Made by a program: the position numbers and the translations under genes | The notes under the pieces: model-generated | The model's database searches: none | Seen by the model: only the letters and a program-made list of their open reading frames with translations | What the model was told of the DNA's origin: nothing | Shown: in pieces, positions 46,523-55,621 of the stretch | Numbering within the stretch: the first letter of the stretch is position 1 | How the letters are laid out: the number at the start of each line of letters is the position of its first letter | From: Giesbergeria anulus | GTDB lineage: Bacteria > Pseudomonadota > Gammaproteobacteria > Burkholderiales > Burkholderiaceae_C | DNA length: 64,000 nucleotides | Assembly: GCF_900111115.1 (NCBI RefSeq) | Contig: NZ_FOGD01000004.1 | Coordinates: forward strand, 62,001-126,000 | Direction: 5' to 3'

Positions 46523-46539
46523 GCTGTTCTCCCCAAAAA

Positions 46540-47172
46540 TCAGGCGGCGCGCTTAAACAGCGCCAGCAATGACCCAGCCAGCACAAACAGGCTGCCAAAG
46601 ACGCGGTTCATGGCCCGGATATGGGTGGTGGAGGTCAAAGTGCCCAGCACACGGGCGGCCAAGGCGGTGTAACCAGCCATCACCACCAGATCGGTAAAGG
46701 CGATGGTCAACCCGATGGCCACATACTGTGGCCACAGCGGTTGGGCCAAATCCATAAACTGCGGCACCACGGCCAGCAAAAACACTGTGCCCTTGGGGTT
46801 GACGATATTGACCAGCAAACCACGCAGCACCATGCTAGCGCGTGACGCCTGCGGGCGCTCGCCTTCGATCTTCGCCACCATCGGTACCGCAGGCGCACGC
46901 CATTGCTGAATGCCCAGCCACACCAGATAAACCACCCCCAACCACTTCACCACGGTAAAAGCCGTGTTGGAAGCGGCAATCAAAGCCCCCAACCCCAAGC
47001 CCACCACCACGATCTGCACCCAGATGCCAAGCACCAGCCCAAAAGCGGTGAAGTAACCGATGCGAAAGCCGTGGTTCAGCCCCGCACTCATCGAGGCCAC
47101 GGCCCCCGGCCCTGGCGAAATACTGATGGCCCATGATGCGGCAAACAATGCCAGCCAAGTAGAAAACTCCAT
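46540..47172 (-). CDS. LysE/RhtB family amino acid exporter
   Basis: 210 residues with six hydrophobic helices. The motif SPGPGAVASMSAGLNHGFRIG near the N-terminus is the LysE/RhtB signature. These inner-membrane exporters remove excess amino acids or homoserine lactones. The substrate cannot be told from sequence. It converges on the FAD oxidoreductase gene and is divergent from the transglutaminase-like gene across 155 bases. Confidence 0.9.
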   Translation of the reverse strand: MEFSTWLALFAASWAISISPGPGAVASMSAGLNHGFRIGYFTAFGLVLGIWVQIVVVGLGLGALIAASNTAFTVVKWLGVVYLVWLGIQQWRAPAVPMVAKIEGERPQASRASMVLRGLLVNIVNPKGTVFLLAVVPQFMDLAQPLWPQYVAIGLTIAFTDLVVMAGYTALAARVLGTLTSTTHIRAMNRVFGSLFVLAGSLLALFKRAA

Positions 47173-47327
47173 TGTTGATTCCTTGTTTGTCGTAGCCCAT
47201 GATCTTGGGGTATGAAGTACGGTGCGTGCAGTGGTGGCCTAAACCTTGCTTGCACACGCAGTACTTGCGCGCATTCTCGCGCCCCCGCCGCAGCGCAGGC
47301 TGACAGCGCTACTTTTACGGTGAACCT

Positions 47328-48224
47328 ATGGTACGCATCCACCTCGCCATTGACCTGAACTACATGGTCAACACCCCACCAGGTGCCGATTTCATTTTTA
47401 ACATCCAGTGCGCCCAGACACGCCAGCAATTTGTGGCTTGGGAGCAGCTGCTGGTCAGTCAACCCGTGCCCCTGACCAGCCACACCGACCCCAGCACACA
47501 CACCCGCTACCTGCGCCTGACCGCTACGCCCGGCCCCTTGCTAGTACGCTACCAAGCCACCATCGACATCATCCACCACACGGCCCCACCGGCCAGCGTG
47601 ATGGAGACCCCAGTGGCCCAGCTGCCCCCAGACGCACTCATCTACCTCTACCCCAGCCGCTACTGCCAGTCCGATTGCCTGACCGCACAGGCCATGAACC
47701 TGTTTGGCACACAGCGACAAGGCTATGCCCGCGTGTTGGCCATCCGCGACTGGGTACGCTCACAGGTTAAATTCCAGTCCAACACCAGCAACTCCATGAC
47801 CTCAGCGCTGGATACGCTCCATGCCCATGTGGGGGTATGCCGTGATTTTGCCCACCTGATGATCGCCATGTGCCGGGCGCTGAACATTCCAGCCCGCTTT
47901 ACCACGGGCATTGATTTTGGGGCCGACCCAGCACTGGGGCCCACAGACTTTCATGCCTATGTCGAGGTGTACCTCAGTCACCGTTGGTACCTGTTCGACC
48001 CTTCGGGCACCGCCATTCCGATGGGCTTTGTGCGTATTGGCACCGGGCGTGACGCCGCAGACGCCTCGTTTGCCACCATTTTTGGCAACGTGACGGCAGC
48101 GGCACCGCGCATCGATATCTCTGCCCAAACGGGCCCCAATACCGGGTGGGTTTATCCAGTACACCGAGAAGAAGCCCTGTCGAGTGACGCCGGTTTTTCT
48201 TGGAATGAGATCAACGCCCGCTGA
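47328..48224 (+). CDS. Transglutaminase-like family protein
   Basis: 298 residues. The core transglutaminase triad is visible: Cys in HVGVCRDFAHL, His in DFHAYVEVYL and Asp in LFDPSGT. An N-terminal beta-rich region (residues 1-110) matches the bacterial transglutaminase N domain. There is no signal peptide, so it is likely cytosolic. Bacterial members usually act as proteases or amidases; the target is unknown. It converges on htpX with 9 bases between stops. Confidence 0.87.
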   Translation: MVRIHLAIDLNYMVNTPPGADFIFNIQCAQTRQQFVAWEQLLVSQPVPLTSHTDPSTHTRYLRLTATPGPLLVRYQATIDIIHHTAPPASVMETPVAQLPPDALIYLYPSRYCQSDCLTAQAMNLFGTQRQGYARVLAIRDWVRSQVKFQSNTSNSMTSALDTLHAHVGVCRDFAHLMIAMCRALNIPARFTTGIDFGADPALGPTDFHAYVEVYLSHRWYLFDPSGTAIPMGFVRIGTGRDAADASFATIFGNVTAAAPRIDISAQTGPNTGWVYPVHREEALSSDAGFSWNEINAR

Positions 48225-48233
48225 GTACCCAGA

Positions 48234-49109
48234 TCAATGCCCGGCGCTTTGCAAGGCAGCAATGCGCTCTTCAATCGGGGGGTGGGTGCTAAACAGTTGG
48301 CCGATACCACCGGCAATACCCATCGCCGCCATGCTCTTGGGCAGTTCGGCTGGATGCACGCCACCCAAACGGGCCAAGGCGTTAATCATCGGCTGCTTGC
48401 GGCCCATCAGTTGGGCTGCGCCCGCATCGGCGCGAAACTCGCGCTGGCGCGAGAACCAAGCCACGATCATCGCCGCCACAAAGCCCAGCAAAATATCCAG
48501 CACCAAGGTAGTGATGGTGTAGCCAATGCCGGGGCCAGAGTTTTCTGAATCGCCCTTGCGCAAAAAGCTATCTACCGCATAACCAATCACCCGTGACAAG
48601 AAGACCACAAAGGTGTTCATCACCCCTTGGATCAGCGTCATGGTCACCATATCGCCATTGGCAATGTGGGCGACCTCGTGGCCAATCACGGCCTCAATTT
48701 CTTCGTGGGTCATGCTCTCTAGCAGGCCGGTGGACACCGCCACCAGCGCCGAGTTTTTAAAGGCACCCGTAGCAAAGGCGTTTGGGTCGCCCTCAAAGAT
48801 ACCCACTTCGGGCATACCAATACCGGCCTTGTCGGCAAACTTGCGCACGGTATCGACAATCCAAGCCTCATCTTGGTTGCGCGGCTGCTCAATCACCTGC
48901 ACGCCCGAACTCCATTTGGCCATAGGCTTGGAGATAAGCAAGGAGATGATGGCACCGCCAAAGCCCATCACCAGCGCATAACCCAGCAATGCGCCCAAAT
49001 TGAGACCATTGGAGGTTAAGTAGCGGTTCACGCCCAACAGGCTGGCCACAATGCCCAGCACCGCTACCACGGCCACGTTGGTCAGGACAAACAACAAAAT
49101 GCGTTTCAT
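48234..49109 (-). CDS. htpX: Membrane zinc metalloprotease HtpX
   Basis: 291 residues from the ATG of [11 protein letters not shown] (49107-49109). Two N-terminal membrane helices are followed by the zinc site HEVAH in [15 protein letters not shown], then two more hydrophobic stretches and the third ligand region [13 protein letters not shown]. HtpX degrades misfolded inner-membrane proteins along with FtsH. The length is normal for the family. Confidence 0.95.
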   Translation of the reverse strand: MKRILLFVLTNVAVVAVLGIVASLLGVNRYLTSNGLNLGALLGYALVMGFGGAIISLLISKPMAKWSSGVQVIEQPRNQDEAWIVDTVRKFADKAGIGMPEVGIFEGDPNAFATGAFKNSALVAVSTGLLESMTHEEIEAVIGHEVAHIANGDMVTMTLIQGVMNTFVVFLSRVIGYAVDSFLRKGDSENSGPGIGYTITTLVLDILLGFVAAMIVAWFSRQREFRADAGAAQLMGRKQPMINALARLGGVHPAELPKSMAAMGIAGGIGQLFSTHPPIEERIAALQSAGH

Positions 49110-49175
49110 ATTCGATTTTTTCTCCACAAGAATGGGGCCAAGCCTCTAGGCAGAGAGAACGCAGCCATCTGCGGC

Positions 49176-49931
49176 TTACCCCCGGCGCGGGCTGCGAAAG
49201 ACGTCGGAGTCATCATAGAAGGAAAAGTTCTCGCTCTCAGCCCACCAGCCCGGAACACCCAGCACCGGCAAAGGGGTAAAGGGTTTAGTAGCCAGATGTG
49301 GAGCTGCCAGCTCGTGTGCTAACCAACGATCTACGGCAGCCACGCTGCTGTGGGGTGCCAATATAGTTTGGGGCCGGTAGACATGGGCGGTGATCGATTT
49401 GCGCGGCTGCACCAGTTTTTCCAGCAAAGCATGGCCCAGCAGATAGAGCCGCGCCTGCGTCCACAACGGGCGCAGATCCACCAATAGCCGCCGCCAGTCT
49501 CGCGCCAGCAACGCCTGCCACAGCAGCTCTGGCGCGTCCAGCACGGCCCCGTTCTCGTCCAACACAGTAATGGCATCGCGCACGGGGCCACGCACAGCAC
49601 CCACCCCCTGCATGGCAATGGCCTCGGCTTGGAGCTGGTTCAAGCGCCGCTTGGTCTGGGGGTAATGCAGCCAGATCAGGCCATTAAAAAAGTCATGTAG
49701 GTTGTCGCGGGTGGGGACATGTCCGGTCTGAAAAATGAACGACTCATAAGCCATGCCATCAGGCAACTCGGCCTGCGGCACAAAGCGCACTGGCAGGTGG
49801 GGCTGCGCATGGAGTGCCTCGGCCACCGTATGGCCTGCCAGCCAATGCTGCTGCACCGGCTGCCCGATAGGCTGCATTGGGGCAAACCAAGGTGCGCTCC
49901 AAGCAATAGGGGGCAGTGCCAACGGTTGCAT
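49176..49931 (-). CDS. DUF3025 family protein
   Basis: 251 residues from the ATG at 49929-49931; a longer frame upstream overlaps the TauE/SafE gene and is rejected. Characteristic stretches are LPDGMAYESFIFQTGHVPTRDN and FFNGLIWLHYPQTKRRLN, which I associate with DUF3025. No catalytic motif is recognised, and there is no signal peptide. The gene follows the TauE/SafE gene by 20 bases on the same strand. Function is unknown. Confidence 0.8.
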   Translation of the reverse strand: MQPLALPPIAWSAPWFAPMQPIGQPVQQHWLAGHTVAEALHAQPHLPVRFVPQAELPDGMAYESFIFQTGHVPTRDNLHDFFNGLIWLHYPQTKRRLNQLQAEAIAMQGVGAVRGPVRDAITVLDENGAVLDAPELLWQALLARDWRRLLVDLRPLWTQARLYLLGHALLEKLVQPRKSITAHVYRPQTILAPHSSVAAVDRWLAHELAAPHLATKPFTPLPVLGVPGWWAESENFSFYDDSDVFRSPRRG

Positions 49932-49951
49932 GCAGTGCCTGCGCCCCCGTT

Positions 49952-50719
49952 TTATGCACGGGCAAAAAACAGTGCCGCCATCACCAACCCGGTGAGCACA
50001 ATACCTGCCCGCAACCACTGCGCCGGAATGCGCCGGGCCAGCCGAGCACCAGCGTAGCCGCCTGCGGTGGCCGCCAACATCATGAGCAGGGCCTGTGGCC
50101 ACTGCACCACACCGCCTGCGGCATACACCACCACCGCAATAGCGGCCAACAGCGCCGAGACCCCATTTTTAAGCGCATTCATCTGGTGCAAAGACGTAGC
50201 ACCACACAGGCTCCAAAAGGCCAACAGCAAAATGCCCAAGCCCCCATTGAAATAGCCACCATAAACACCCACCGCCAGCAACCCAACACCGACACGCCAG
50301 CGCGGGGCCTGACCTGTTGCGCCTGCCATGCCCGATATCCATTGCCGCAACCGGGGGCCAAAAGCAAACAGCGCCGTAGCCAGCAGCAACAGCCACGGCA
50401 CAATGCGCGAGAAGGTGGCATTGGGCGTGAGCAGCAACAAGGCCGCCCCCAAAGCCCCACCGAGCAGTGACAACCATGCCACTGCCCACAAACTCAATCC
50501 GGGCGGGGCCTGCATGTCTTGGCGCTGGCCCCAAACGCTGGCTACATAGCCCGGCAGCAAAGCCACGGTACCTGTGGCATTGGCTACCACCGGCGGCACC
50601 CCCGTCCACACCAACGCAGGCAAGGTCAAAAAACTACCGCCACCGGCCACGGCATTGAGCGCCCCGGCACCAAACGCAGCCCCCAGCAGTAACAAGGCAT
50701 CCGGTAGAGCAGGCCACAT
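49952..50719 (-). CDS. TauE/SafE family permease
   Basis: 255 residues with about eight hydrophobic segments. The N-terminal GALNAVAGGGSFLTLPALVW is the TauE/SafE signature loop and a second inverted half begins near ALFAFGPRLRQW. These inner-membrane proteins export sulfite, sulfoacetate or other organic anions; the substrate here is unknown. It starts 1 base before the ybeY stop. Confidence 0.9.
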   Translation of the reverse strand: MWPALPDALLLLGAAFGAGALNAVAGGGSFLTLPALVWTGVPPVVANATGTVALLPGYVASVWGQRQDMQAPPGLSLWAVAWLSLLGGALGAALLLLTPNATFSRIVPWLLLLATALFAFGPRLRQWISGMAGATGQAPRWRVGVGLLAVGVYGGYFNGGLGILLLAFWSLCGATSLHQMNALKNGVSALLAAIAVVVYAAGGVVQWPQALLMMLAATAGGYAGARLARRIPAQWLRAGIVLTGLVMAALFFARA

Positions 50720-50720
50720 T

Positions 50721-51179
50721 TCAGGTAGCGTAGGGGTCGGTAAAGCCCAAGCCGGTCATGATCTCGGTCTCGTAGGCTTCCATTTCCTGTGCATCTTCCT
50801 CGCTGGTCTCGTGATCCCAGCCTTGGGCATGCAGCGTGCCATGCACCAGCAGGTGGGCATAGTGCTCTTGCAGGGTTTTGTTCTGCTCGCGCGCTTCGCG
50901 TTCGACCACTGGAGCGCACAGCACCAAGTCAGCCAGAATCACGGGTTCTTGGGCGTAATCAAAGGTCAGAACGTTGGTGGCGTAATCTTTTTCCCGATAA
51001 GCACGGTTGAGCTGTTGGCCTTCTTCGGTATCGACAATGCGCACAGCCATTTCGGCATCACTGGCCAAAGCGTGGCGCAGCCAGCGCATGACTTTGTGGC
51101 GAGGCAGGGCGGCGCGGTGCTCAGCGGCACCATCAAAACGGGCAAATTGCAGGGAGAGGGTCAGGGCAGGCAAGGGCAT
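50721..51179 (-). CDS. ybeY: Endoribonuclease YbeY (rRNA maturation)
   Basis: 152 residues from the ATG at 51177-51179. The zinc-binding motif [12 protein letters not shown] near the C-terminus is the UPF0054 signature (HGxLHxxGyDH). TNVLTFDY and the acidic [10 protein letters not shown] are also typical. YbeY is a single-strand RNase that helps mature 16S rRNA 3' ends and removes faulty ribosomes. It follows the PhoH gene by 17 bases, the conserved ybeZ-ybeY pair. Confidence 0.94.
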   Translation of the reverse strand: MPLPALTLSLQFARFDGAAEHRAALPRHKVMRWLRHALASDAEMAVRIVDTEEGQQLNRAYREKDYATNVLTFDYAQEPVILADLVLCAPVVEREAREQNKTLQEHYAHLLVHGTLHAQGWDHETSEEDAQEMEAYETEIMTGLGFTDPYAT

Positions 51180-51196
51180 AGCAGAAGAAAAAAAGG

Positions 51197-52162
51197 TCAA
51201 AGGGCGCTACTGCGCGAACGGGCCACTGCCGGACGGCCAGCGGCATCGTAGGCATCCACAATGCGGGCCACCAGCGGGTGGCGCACCACATCCGCACTGG
51301 TAAAGCGGGTCACGGCAATGCCCTTGACGCGCTTGAGCACGCGCTCGGCATCAATCAGGCCGCTCATTGCGCCTTTGGGCAGGTCAATCTGGCTCACATC
51401 GCCGGTGACTACCGCCTTGGCACCAAAGCCAATGCGGGTCAAGAACATCTTCATCTGCTCTGGGGTGGTGTTTTGCGCTTCGTCCAGAATCACAAAGGCA
51501 TTGTTGAGTGTGCGCCCACGCATAAAGGCCAGCGGTGCAATCTCTAAGGCATTGCGCTCAAACGCTTTTTGCACCTTGTCAAAGCCCATCAGTTCATAGA
51601 GGGCGTCGTACAGCGGGCGCAGATACGGGTCTACCTTTTGTGCCAAATCGCCCGGCAAAAAGCCCAGCCGCTCGCCCGCCTCTACCGCTGGGCGTGTCAG
51701 CACAATACGCTGCACACTAGAGCGCTCCAGCGCATCCACGGCACAGGCCACCGCTAGATAGGTTTTGCCAGTGCCCGCAGGCCCAATACCAAAGGTGATG
51801 TCGTGGCTGGCGATGTTCTCGAGGTACATCGCTTGGGTGGGGGTACGCGCACGCAAGTCGGCGCGGCGGGTGCTCAGGGTAGGGGCCGTGCTGGCGGCCT
51901 CGTTCATGGCGCTATCGCCTGCCAGCATCAGTTGCAGGTATTCCTCGGTGATGGGGCGGTCGGCCATCTCATAGATGGCTTGCAGCATTTCTAGCGCTTG
52001 GGTGGCGCGGGCCTTGAGGCCATCAATTTTGAACTGCTCATGCCGGTGGGCAATGCTGACCTGCAATGCCGCCTCAATGGTGCGCAGGTGGGCATCTGCC
52101 GGGCCGCACAGGTGCGTCAGGCGGTTGTTGTTGTGGGGGATAAAAGTGTGGCGAAGAATCAC
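51197..52162 (-). CDS. ybeZ: PhoH-like ATPase YbeZ
   Basis: 321 residues, starting at a GTG (52160-52162). The PhoH/RecA-like ATPase core has Walker [12 protein letters not shown] (about residue 135) and Walker [10 protein letters not shown], with [14 protein letters not shown]. YbeZ works with YbeY in ribosome-associated RNA processing, and the two lie together here. An N-terminal helical region of about 110 residues precedes the ATPase. Confidence 0.93.
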   Translation of the reverse strand: MILRHTFIPHNNNRLTHLCGPADAHLRTIEAALQVSIAHRHEQFKIDGLKARATQALEMLQAIYEMADRPITEEYLQLMLAGDSAMNEAASTAPTLSTRRADLRARTPTQAMYLENIASHDITFGIGPAGTGKTYLAVACAVDALERSSVQRIVLTRPAVEAGERLGFLPGDLAQKVDPYLRPLYDALYELMGFDKVQKAFERNALEIAPLAFMRGRTLNNAFVILDEAQNTTPEQMKMFLTRIGFGAKAVVTGDVSQIDLPKGAMSGLIDAERVLKRVKGIAVTRFTSADVVRHPLVARIVDAYDAAGRPAVARSRSSAL

Positions 52163-52214
52163 AATACGGGGTAGCTTATGGGGGCAAGAGAGGCATCATA
52201 GAACTTTGCCCCCT

Positions 52215-52496
52215 TCAGCGCCGCCCACCACCACGGTAGCCACGGTGAAATGGGGACGGCCCAGCATGCCGATGTTCTGACCAATGCCAAGTAGCGCCAA
52301 ACCACAAAAAGGTGGGCAACAACGGCGGCCCCACATACTCAACAGAGGGCGCTGGCTCGTAGTAGTAGCTGGGTGGCTGCTCGTAGGGAATAGCACGTTG
52401 GTAGTAAACACCCCGGTCTGACACTGGCGCCACCAGACAACCGCTCAGGGTGCCTATGGCACCCCAAACAGCAAGCAGCAGAAAAAATCGCTTCAC
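52215..52496 (-). CDS. Small Tyr/Pro-rich putative lipoprotein
   Basis: 93 residues. A signal with lipobox LSGC (Cys at about residue 20) marks a lipoprotein. The mature part is rich in Tyr, Pro and Arg, with YYYEPAPS and a C-terminal HRGYRGGGRR, suggesting little fixed fold. I do not recognise a family. It stands between the PhoH gene and trpG on the same strand with its own spacing of about 50-90 bases on each side. Confidence 0.7.
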   Translation of the reverse strand: MKRFFLLLAVWGAIGTLSGCLVAPVSDRGVYYQRAIPYEQPPSYYYEPAPSVEYVGPPLLPTFLWFGATWHWSEHRHAGPSPFHRGYRGGGRR

Positions 52497-52585
52497 GGCA
52501 GGCTCCTCAAGGTTGGGAGTAGATGCCCACTATAGTGCAGCAGCCGCTTTTACGATAGCGATGTGCTGCACCGTGCGTCTACCGT

Positions 52586-53173
52586 TCAGGCTGGGCGCTG
52601 CTCCAAAAAGTTGCGCAGCATGGCATGGCCGTGTTCGGTCAAGATGCTTTCGGGGTGAAACTGCACACCCTCAATCGCCAAGGTTTTATGGCGCACGCCC
52701 ATGATCTCGCCGTCTTCTGTCCAAGCGGTAACTTCTAGGCAATCGGGGCAAGTGGTGCGCTCAATGGCCAGCGAGTGGTAGCGGTTAACGGTAAATTGCG
52801 CTGGCAAGCCCGCAAACACGCCCTGCTGCGTGGTGGTAATCACGCTGGTTTTGCCGTGCATTTGCTGCTGCGCCCGCACAATGTTGCCGCCAAAGGCCGC
52901 CCCAATAGCTTGGTGGCCCAAGCAAACCCCCAAAATCGGCAACTTGCCTGCAAAATGCTGAATCGCTGCGACTGAAATACCCGCCTCTGCCGGAGAACAA
53001 GGCCCCGGCGAGATCACCAGTCGATCCAGTTGCCCTGCATCCAAGCGGGCCTGAATATCAGCCACGGTGATTTCATCGTTACGAAACACTTCTACCTCAG
53101 CCCCCAGCTCGCCAAAATACTGCACGATGTTGTAAGTGAAGCTGTCGTAGTTATCAACCATCAAGAGTTTCAT
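52586..53173 (-). CDS. trpG: Anthranilate synthase component II (glutamine amidotransferase)
   Basis: 195 residues of a class I glutamine amidotransferase. The nucleophile Cys is in [10 protein letters not shown] (about residue 80), with VISPGPCSP near 54-62 and the His-Glu pair in [10 protein letters not shown]. It supplies ammonia to TrpE for anthranilate. The ATG overlaps the chorismate mutase stop by 4 bases (ATGA, 53170-53173), so it is translationally coupled. In related bacteria a TrpG can double as PabA. Confidence 0.94.
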   Translation of the reverse strand: MKLLMVDNYDSFTYNIVQYFGELGAEVEVFRNDEITVADIQARLDAGQLDRLVISPGPCSPAEAGISVAAIQHFAGKLPILGVCLGHQAIGAAFGGNIVRAQQQMHGKTSVITTTQQGVFAGLPAQFTVNRYHSLAIERTTCPDCLEVTAWTEDGEIMGVRHKTLAIEGVQFHPESILTEHGHAMLRNFLEQRPA

Positions 53174-53499
53174 ACTTGCTCTCCTTGGGGCGCGCGCAGG
53201 CGGGCAAATTCTTGGTGCTCATGGGCAATAGAGTGCTCCATCAGGCTGCGGTAAATGGCCTCCATGACATCGGGCGCGCCACCATGCAGCGCCGCGCTGG
53301 CACGCACCCGCGCCACGATAGCCTCAATGCGCTCTTCGTCGCGCACCTGCGATGGGTCTTGCTTGATGCGTGCGGCTTGGGTCATGTAGCCGGTGCGTTG
53401 CACCAGCAGGGGCACCAGCACATCGTCCAAAGCGTCAATGTAGCGGCGCACGTCTTGCATGGTGGTGCAATGCTGCACGTTGTCGATGGCGCGGGTCAT
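53170..53499 (-). CDS. Chorismate mutase (AroQ type) between trpE and trpG
   Basis: 109 residues from the ATG at 53497-53499. The all-helical AroQ pattern is [33 protein letters not shown], with the active-site arginine and lysine ahead of [14 protein letters not shown]. It turns chorismate to prephenate, the branch to Phe and Tyr. It overlaps the trpE stop by 4 bases and the trpG start by 4 bases, so a competing branch enzyme is made in step with anthranilate synthase. An isochorismate pyruvate lyase relative is an alternative reading. Confidence 0.88.
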   Translation of the reverse strand: MTRAIDNVQHCTTMQDVRRYIDALDDVLVPLLVQRTGYMTQAARIKQDPSQVRDEERIEAIVARVRASAALHGGAPDVMEAIYRSLMEHSIAHEHQEFARLRAPQGEQV

Positions 53500-54995
53500 T
53501 CCAAGCCCTCCTCTACCAGTTCTGCGGCGCGCAGCAGGGCGCGGGCCTTGTGTTCGGTTTCTTTCCACTCCAGCTCAGGCACAGAGTCGGCCACCACGCC
53601 AGCAGCCGCTTGCACATACAAGGTGCCATCTTTAATCAGGCCAGTGCGGATGGCAATGGCCAAGTCCATATTGCCCGCGTAGCTTAGATAGCCACAGGCA
53701 CCACCATAAATGCCGCGCTTGCTCGGCTCCAATTGGTCGATCAGCTCCATGGCGTGGACTTTGGGCGCACCCGTGAGCGTGCCTGCCGGGAACGTGGCCT
53801 TGAGCACATCCATGCTGGTCATGCCCTCGTTGAGGATGCCCTCGACGTTGCTCACAATGTGCATGACATGGCTGTAGCGCTCCACCACAAACGCTTCGGT
53901 CACTTTGACGCTGCCAATTTGGGCAATACGGCCAATGTCGTTGCGGGCCAAGTCAATCAGCATGACGTGCTCAGCGCGCTCTTTGGGGTCGTTGATGAGT
54001 TCTAGCTCGGCAGCCTTGTCTTGCTCCGGCGTGGCACCGCGCGGACGCGTACCGGCCAAGGGGCGGATGGTGACTTTTTGCCCTTCGGGTGTTTGCTCTT
54101 GGCGCACCAGAATTTCGGGCGAAGAACCCACCACCTGAAAATCGCCAAAGTTGTAAAAATACATATAGGGCGAGGGGTTGAGCGAACGCAAAGCGCGGTA
54201 CAGGCTCAAGGGCGATTCAGTGTAGGTTTTGTGGATGCGCTGGCCCACTTGCACCTGCATAAAGTCGCCAGCGGCAATCAGCTCTTTGGCGTGAGCCACG
54301 GCGGCCAGATAGTCGTCTTTGGCAAAACTGCGCTGCGCTGGGTGGCTGGTGCTGGCTTGCACCACCGGGGCCACCACCGGGGCTTGCAGCCGCTCTTTCA
54401 GCTGGCGCAGGCGCTGCTGGGCTTGGGCATAGGCTTCGGGCTGGGTGGGGTCGGCATACACAATCAACGACAGCTTGCCCGACAAGTTGTCAATCACTGC
54501 CAGCTCTTCGCATTGCAGCAGCAAGATGTCGGGGCAGCCCAGGGTGTCAGGGGGGCAGGTGGCTTCGAGCTTTTTCTCGATGTAACGCACGGCGTCGTAG
54601 CCAAAGTAGCCTGCCAGCCCGCCACAAAAGCGCGGCAAGCCCGGCAGCAATGCCACCTTAAAGCGCTGCTGGTAGCTGGCAATAAAATCGAGCGGGTTGC
54701 CCGTGGCGGTTTCTACCACCACACCATCGGTGACTACTTCGGTGCGGGCCGCAGCGCCAAAGCCGCTGGCGCGCACCAAGGTATGCGCAGGCAAACCAAT
54801 AAAGCTATAACGGCCAAAGCGCTCGCCACCCACCACAGATTCGAGCAAGAAGCTGTGCTGCCCACCCGCTTGGCTGTGGGCGAGCTTGAAGTAGAGCGAG
54901 AGCGGGGTTTCTAAATCCGCAAAGGCTTGGGCCATGAGCGGAATACGGTTGTAGCCCTGTTGGGCCAAATGGTGAAATTCAGATTCTGTGATCAC
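53496..54995 (-). CDS. trpE: Anthranilate synthase component I
   Basis: 499 residues from a GTG at 54993-54995, giving VITESEFHHLAQQGYNRIPL as the family-like N-terminus; an ATG ten codons upstream (55023-55025) lies inside a predicted stem and is less likely. The LLES motif that binds feedback tryptophan (SFLLESV, about residue 50) is intact. The chorismate-binding domain shows LAGTRPRGATPEQD and AGVVADSVPELEW. With TrpG it makes anthranilate. It is first in trpE-chorismate mutase-trpG. Confidence 0.92.
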   Translation of the reverse strand: MITESEFHHLAQQGYNRIPLMAQAFADLETPLSLYFKLAHSQAGGQHSFLLESVVGGERFGRYSFIGLPAHTLVRASGFGAAARTEVVTDGVVVETATGNPLDFIASYQQRFKVALLPGLPRFCGGLAGYFGYDAVRYIEKKLEATCPPDTLGCPDILLLQCEELAVIDNLSGKLSLIVYADPTQPEAYAQAQQRLRQLKERLQAPVVAPVVQASTSHPAQRSFAKDDYLAAVAHAKELIAAGDFMQVQVGQRIHKTYTESPLSLYRALRSLNPSPYMYFYNFGDFQVVGSSPEILVRQEQTPEGQKVTIRPLAGTRPRGATPEQDKAAELELINDPKERAEHVMLIDLARNDIGRIAQIGSVKVTEAFVVERYSHVMHIVSNVEGILNEGMTSMDVLKATFPAGTLTGAPKVHAMELIDQLEPSKRGIYGGACGYLSYAGNMDLAIAIRTGLIKDGTLYVQAAAGVVADSVPELEWKETEHKARALLRAAELVEEGLE

Positions 54996-55016
54996 GGGAG
55001 ATTGGTCCCTGCTGGG

Positions 55017-55053
55017 GCGGCACATGCTGGCGTAGACAACAACGCCGTGCCGC
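55017..55053 (-). repeat. Nested hairpin just upstream of trpE
   Basis: On the minus strand GCGGCAC (55047-55053) pairs with GTGCCGC (55017-55023), enclosing an inner stem GGCGT (55042-55046) / ACGCC (55029-55033). It lies 22 bases before the GTG start. No T-run follows, so it is not an intrinsic terminator; it could affect translation of trpE or pausing. Confidence 0.55.
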
Positions 55054-55128
55054 AGTGTTCATGCAATCGGCCTCTGCTACAGGACAGAGAAAGGCCACGG
55101 GGGGCGTACAGGGCCATGCCCGCACGCA

Positions 55129-55212
55129 TCAGACATACCAACAAACAGAGCGACGCCAGGGCCAAGCTCCCCGGTCGCTGTGACCTGCGATGAACACGCG
55201 GTGAATAAACAT
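55129..55212 (-). CDS. Candidate Trp-rich leader peptide of trpE
   Basis: 27 residues from the ATG at 55210-55212. Three of the last 11 residues are Trp (AWPWRRSVCWYV), an unusual density just ahead of trpE. An extended -10 (TGC then TACACT, minus, 55220-55225) lies 7 bases before the ATG, as for the aroG leader, so the transcript would be nearly leaderless. Strong hairpins follow, including GGCCT/AGGCC around 55069-55096, but no T-run terminator is visible. The attenuation role is inference. Confidence 0.5.
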   Translation of the reverse strand: MFIHRVFIAGHSDRGAWPWRRSVCWYV

Positions 55213-55621
55213 GGGCCAAAGTGTAGCAAACTGCACCCGCAGCGTTGCGGCCTTGCCGTGTTGCTGTAACCTGCCAGCCCTTGCTGCGCTATGTTGGCTG
55301 CACCCAGCAGGAGCCAACCTATTCAGGAAAAACAATTTTTGACACCCACCACATTAGCCTAATAAAAATTCAAAAACAACAGGCCAGTCAAACTTTGAAT
55401 AATACCACCCCCTCTGTTCTGGCACAATGAAACCAATGGCGCAGCATCCATCAGACCTACATCCTATGGCAAACCCTGATGTATAACAAGAAAAAACGAC
55501 CCAGAATTCACCTTTTTCAGCATGGCGTAGACGTAGCATACTGAGTCGATCACCAAGCACGATCTGCTTACACCGTAAATAGACTGACCAATTATTTTTT
55601 ATTATTTTACAGGTGCCCTGC

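Larger units (their letters stand above)
54996..55621. promoter_or_regulatory. Intergenic region between trpE and the chemoreceptor gene
   Basis: 626 bases. The trpE-side part holds a candidate Trp-rich leader peptide (55129-55212, minus) and a nested hairpin at 55017-55053. The right part (about 55300-55621) is AT-rich and carries TTGACA at 55339-55344 with TAATAA 15 bases downstream, a poor but possible promoter for the chemoreceptor gene. No other gene is supported. Confidence 0.5.

Noticed and set aside
55023-55025. ATG as the trpE start
   Set aside because: It lies inside a strong stem and adds ten residues absent from the typical TrpE N-terminus; the GTG at 54993-54995 fits better, though not proven.
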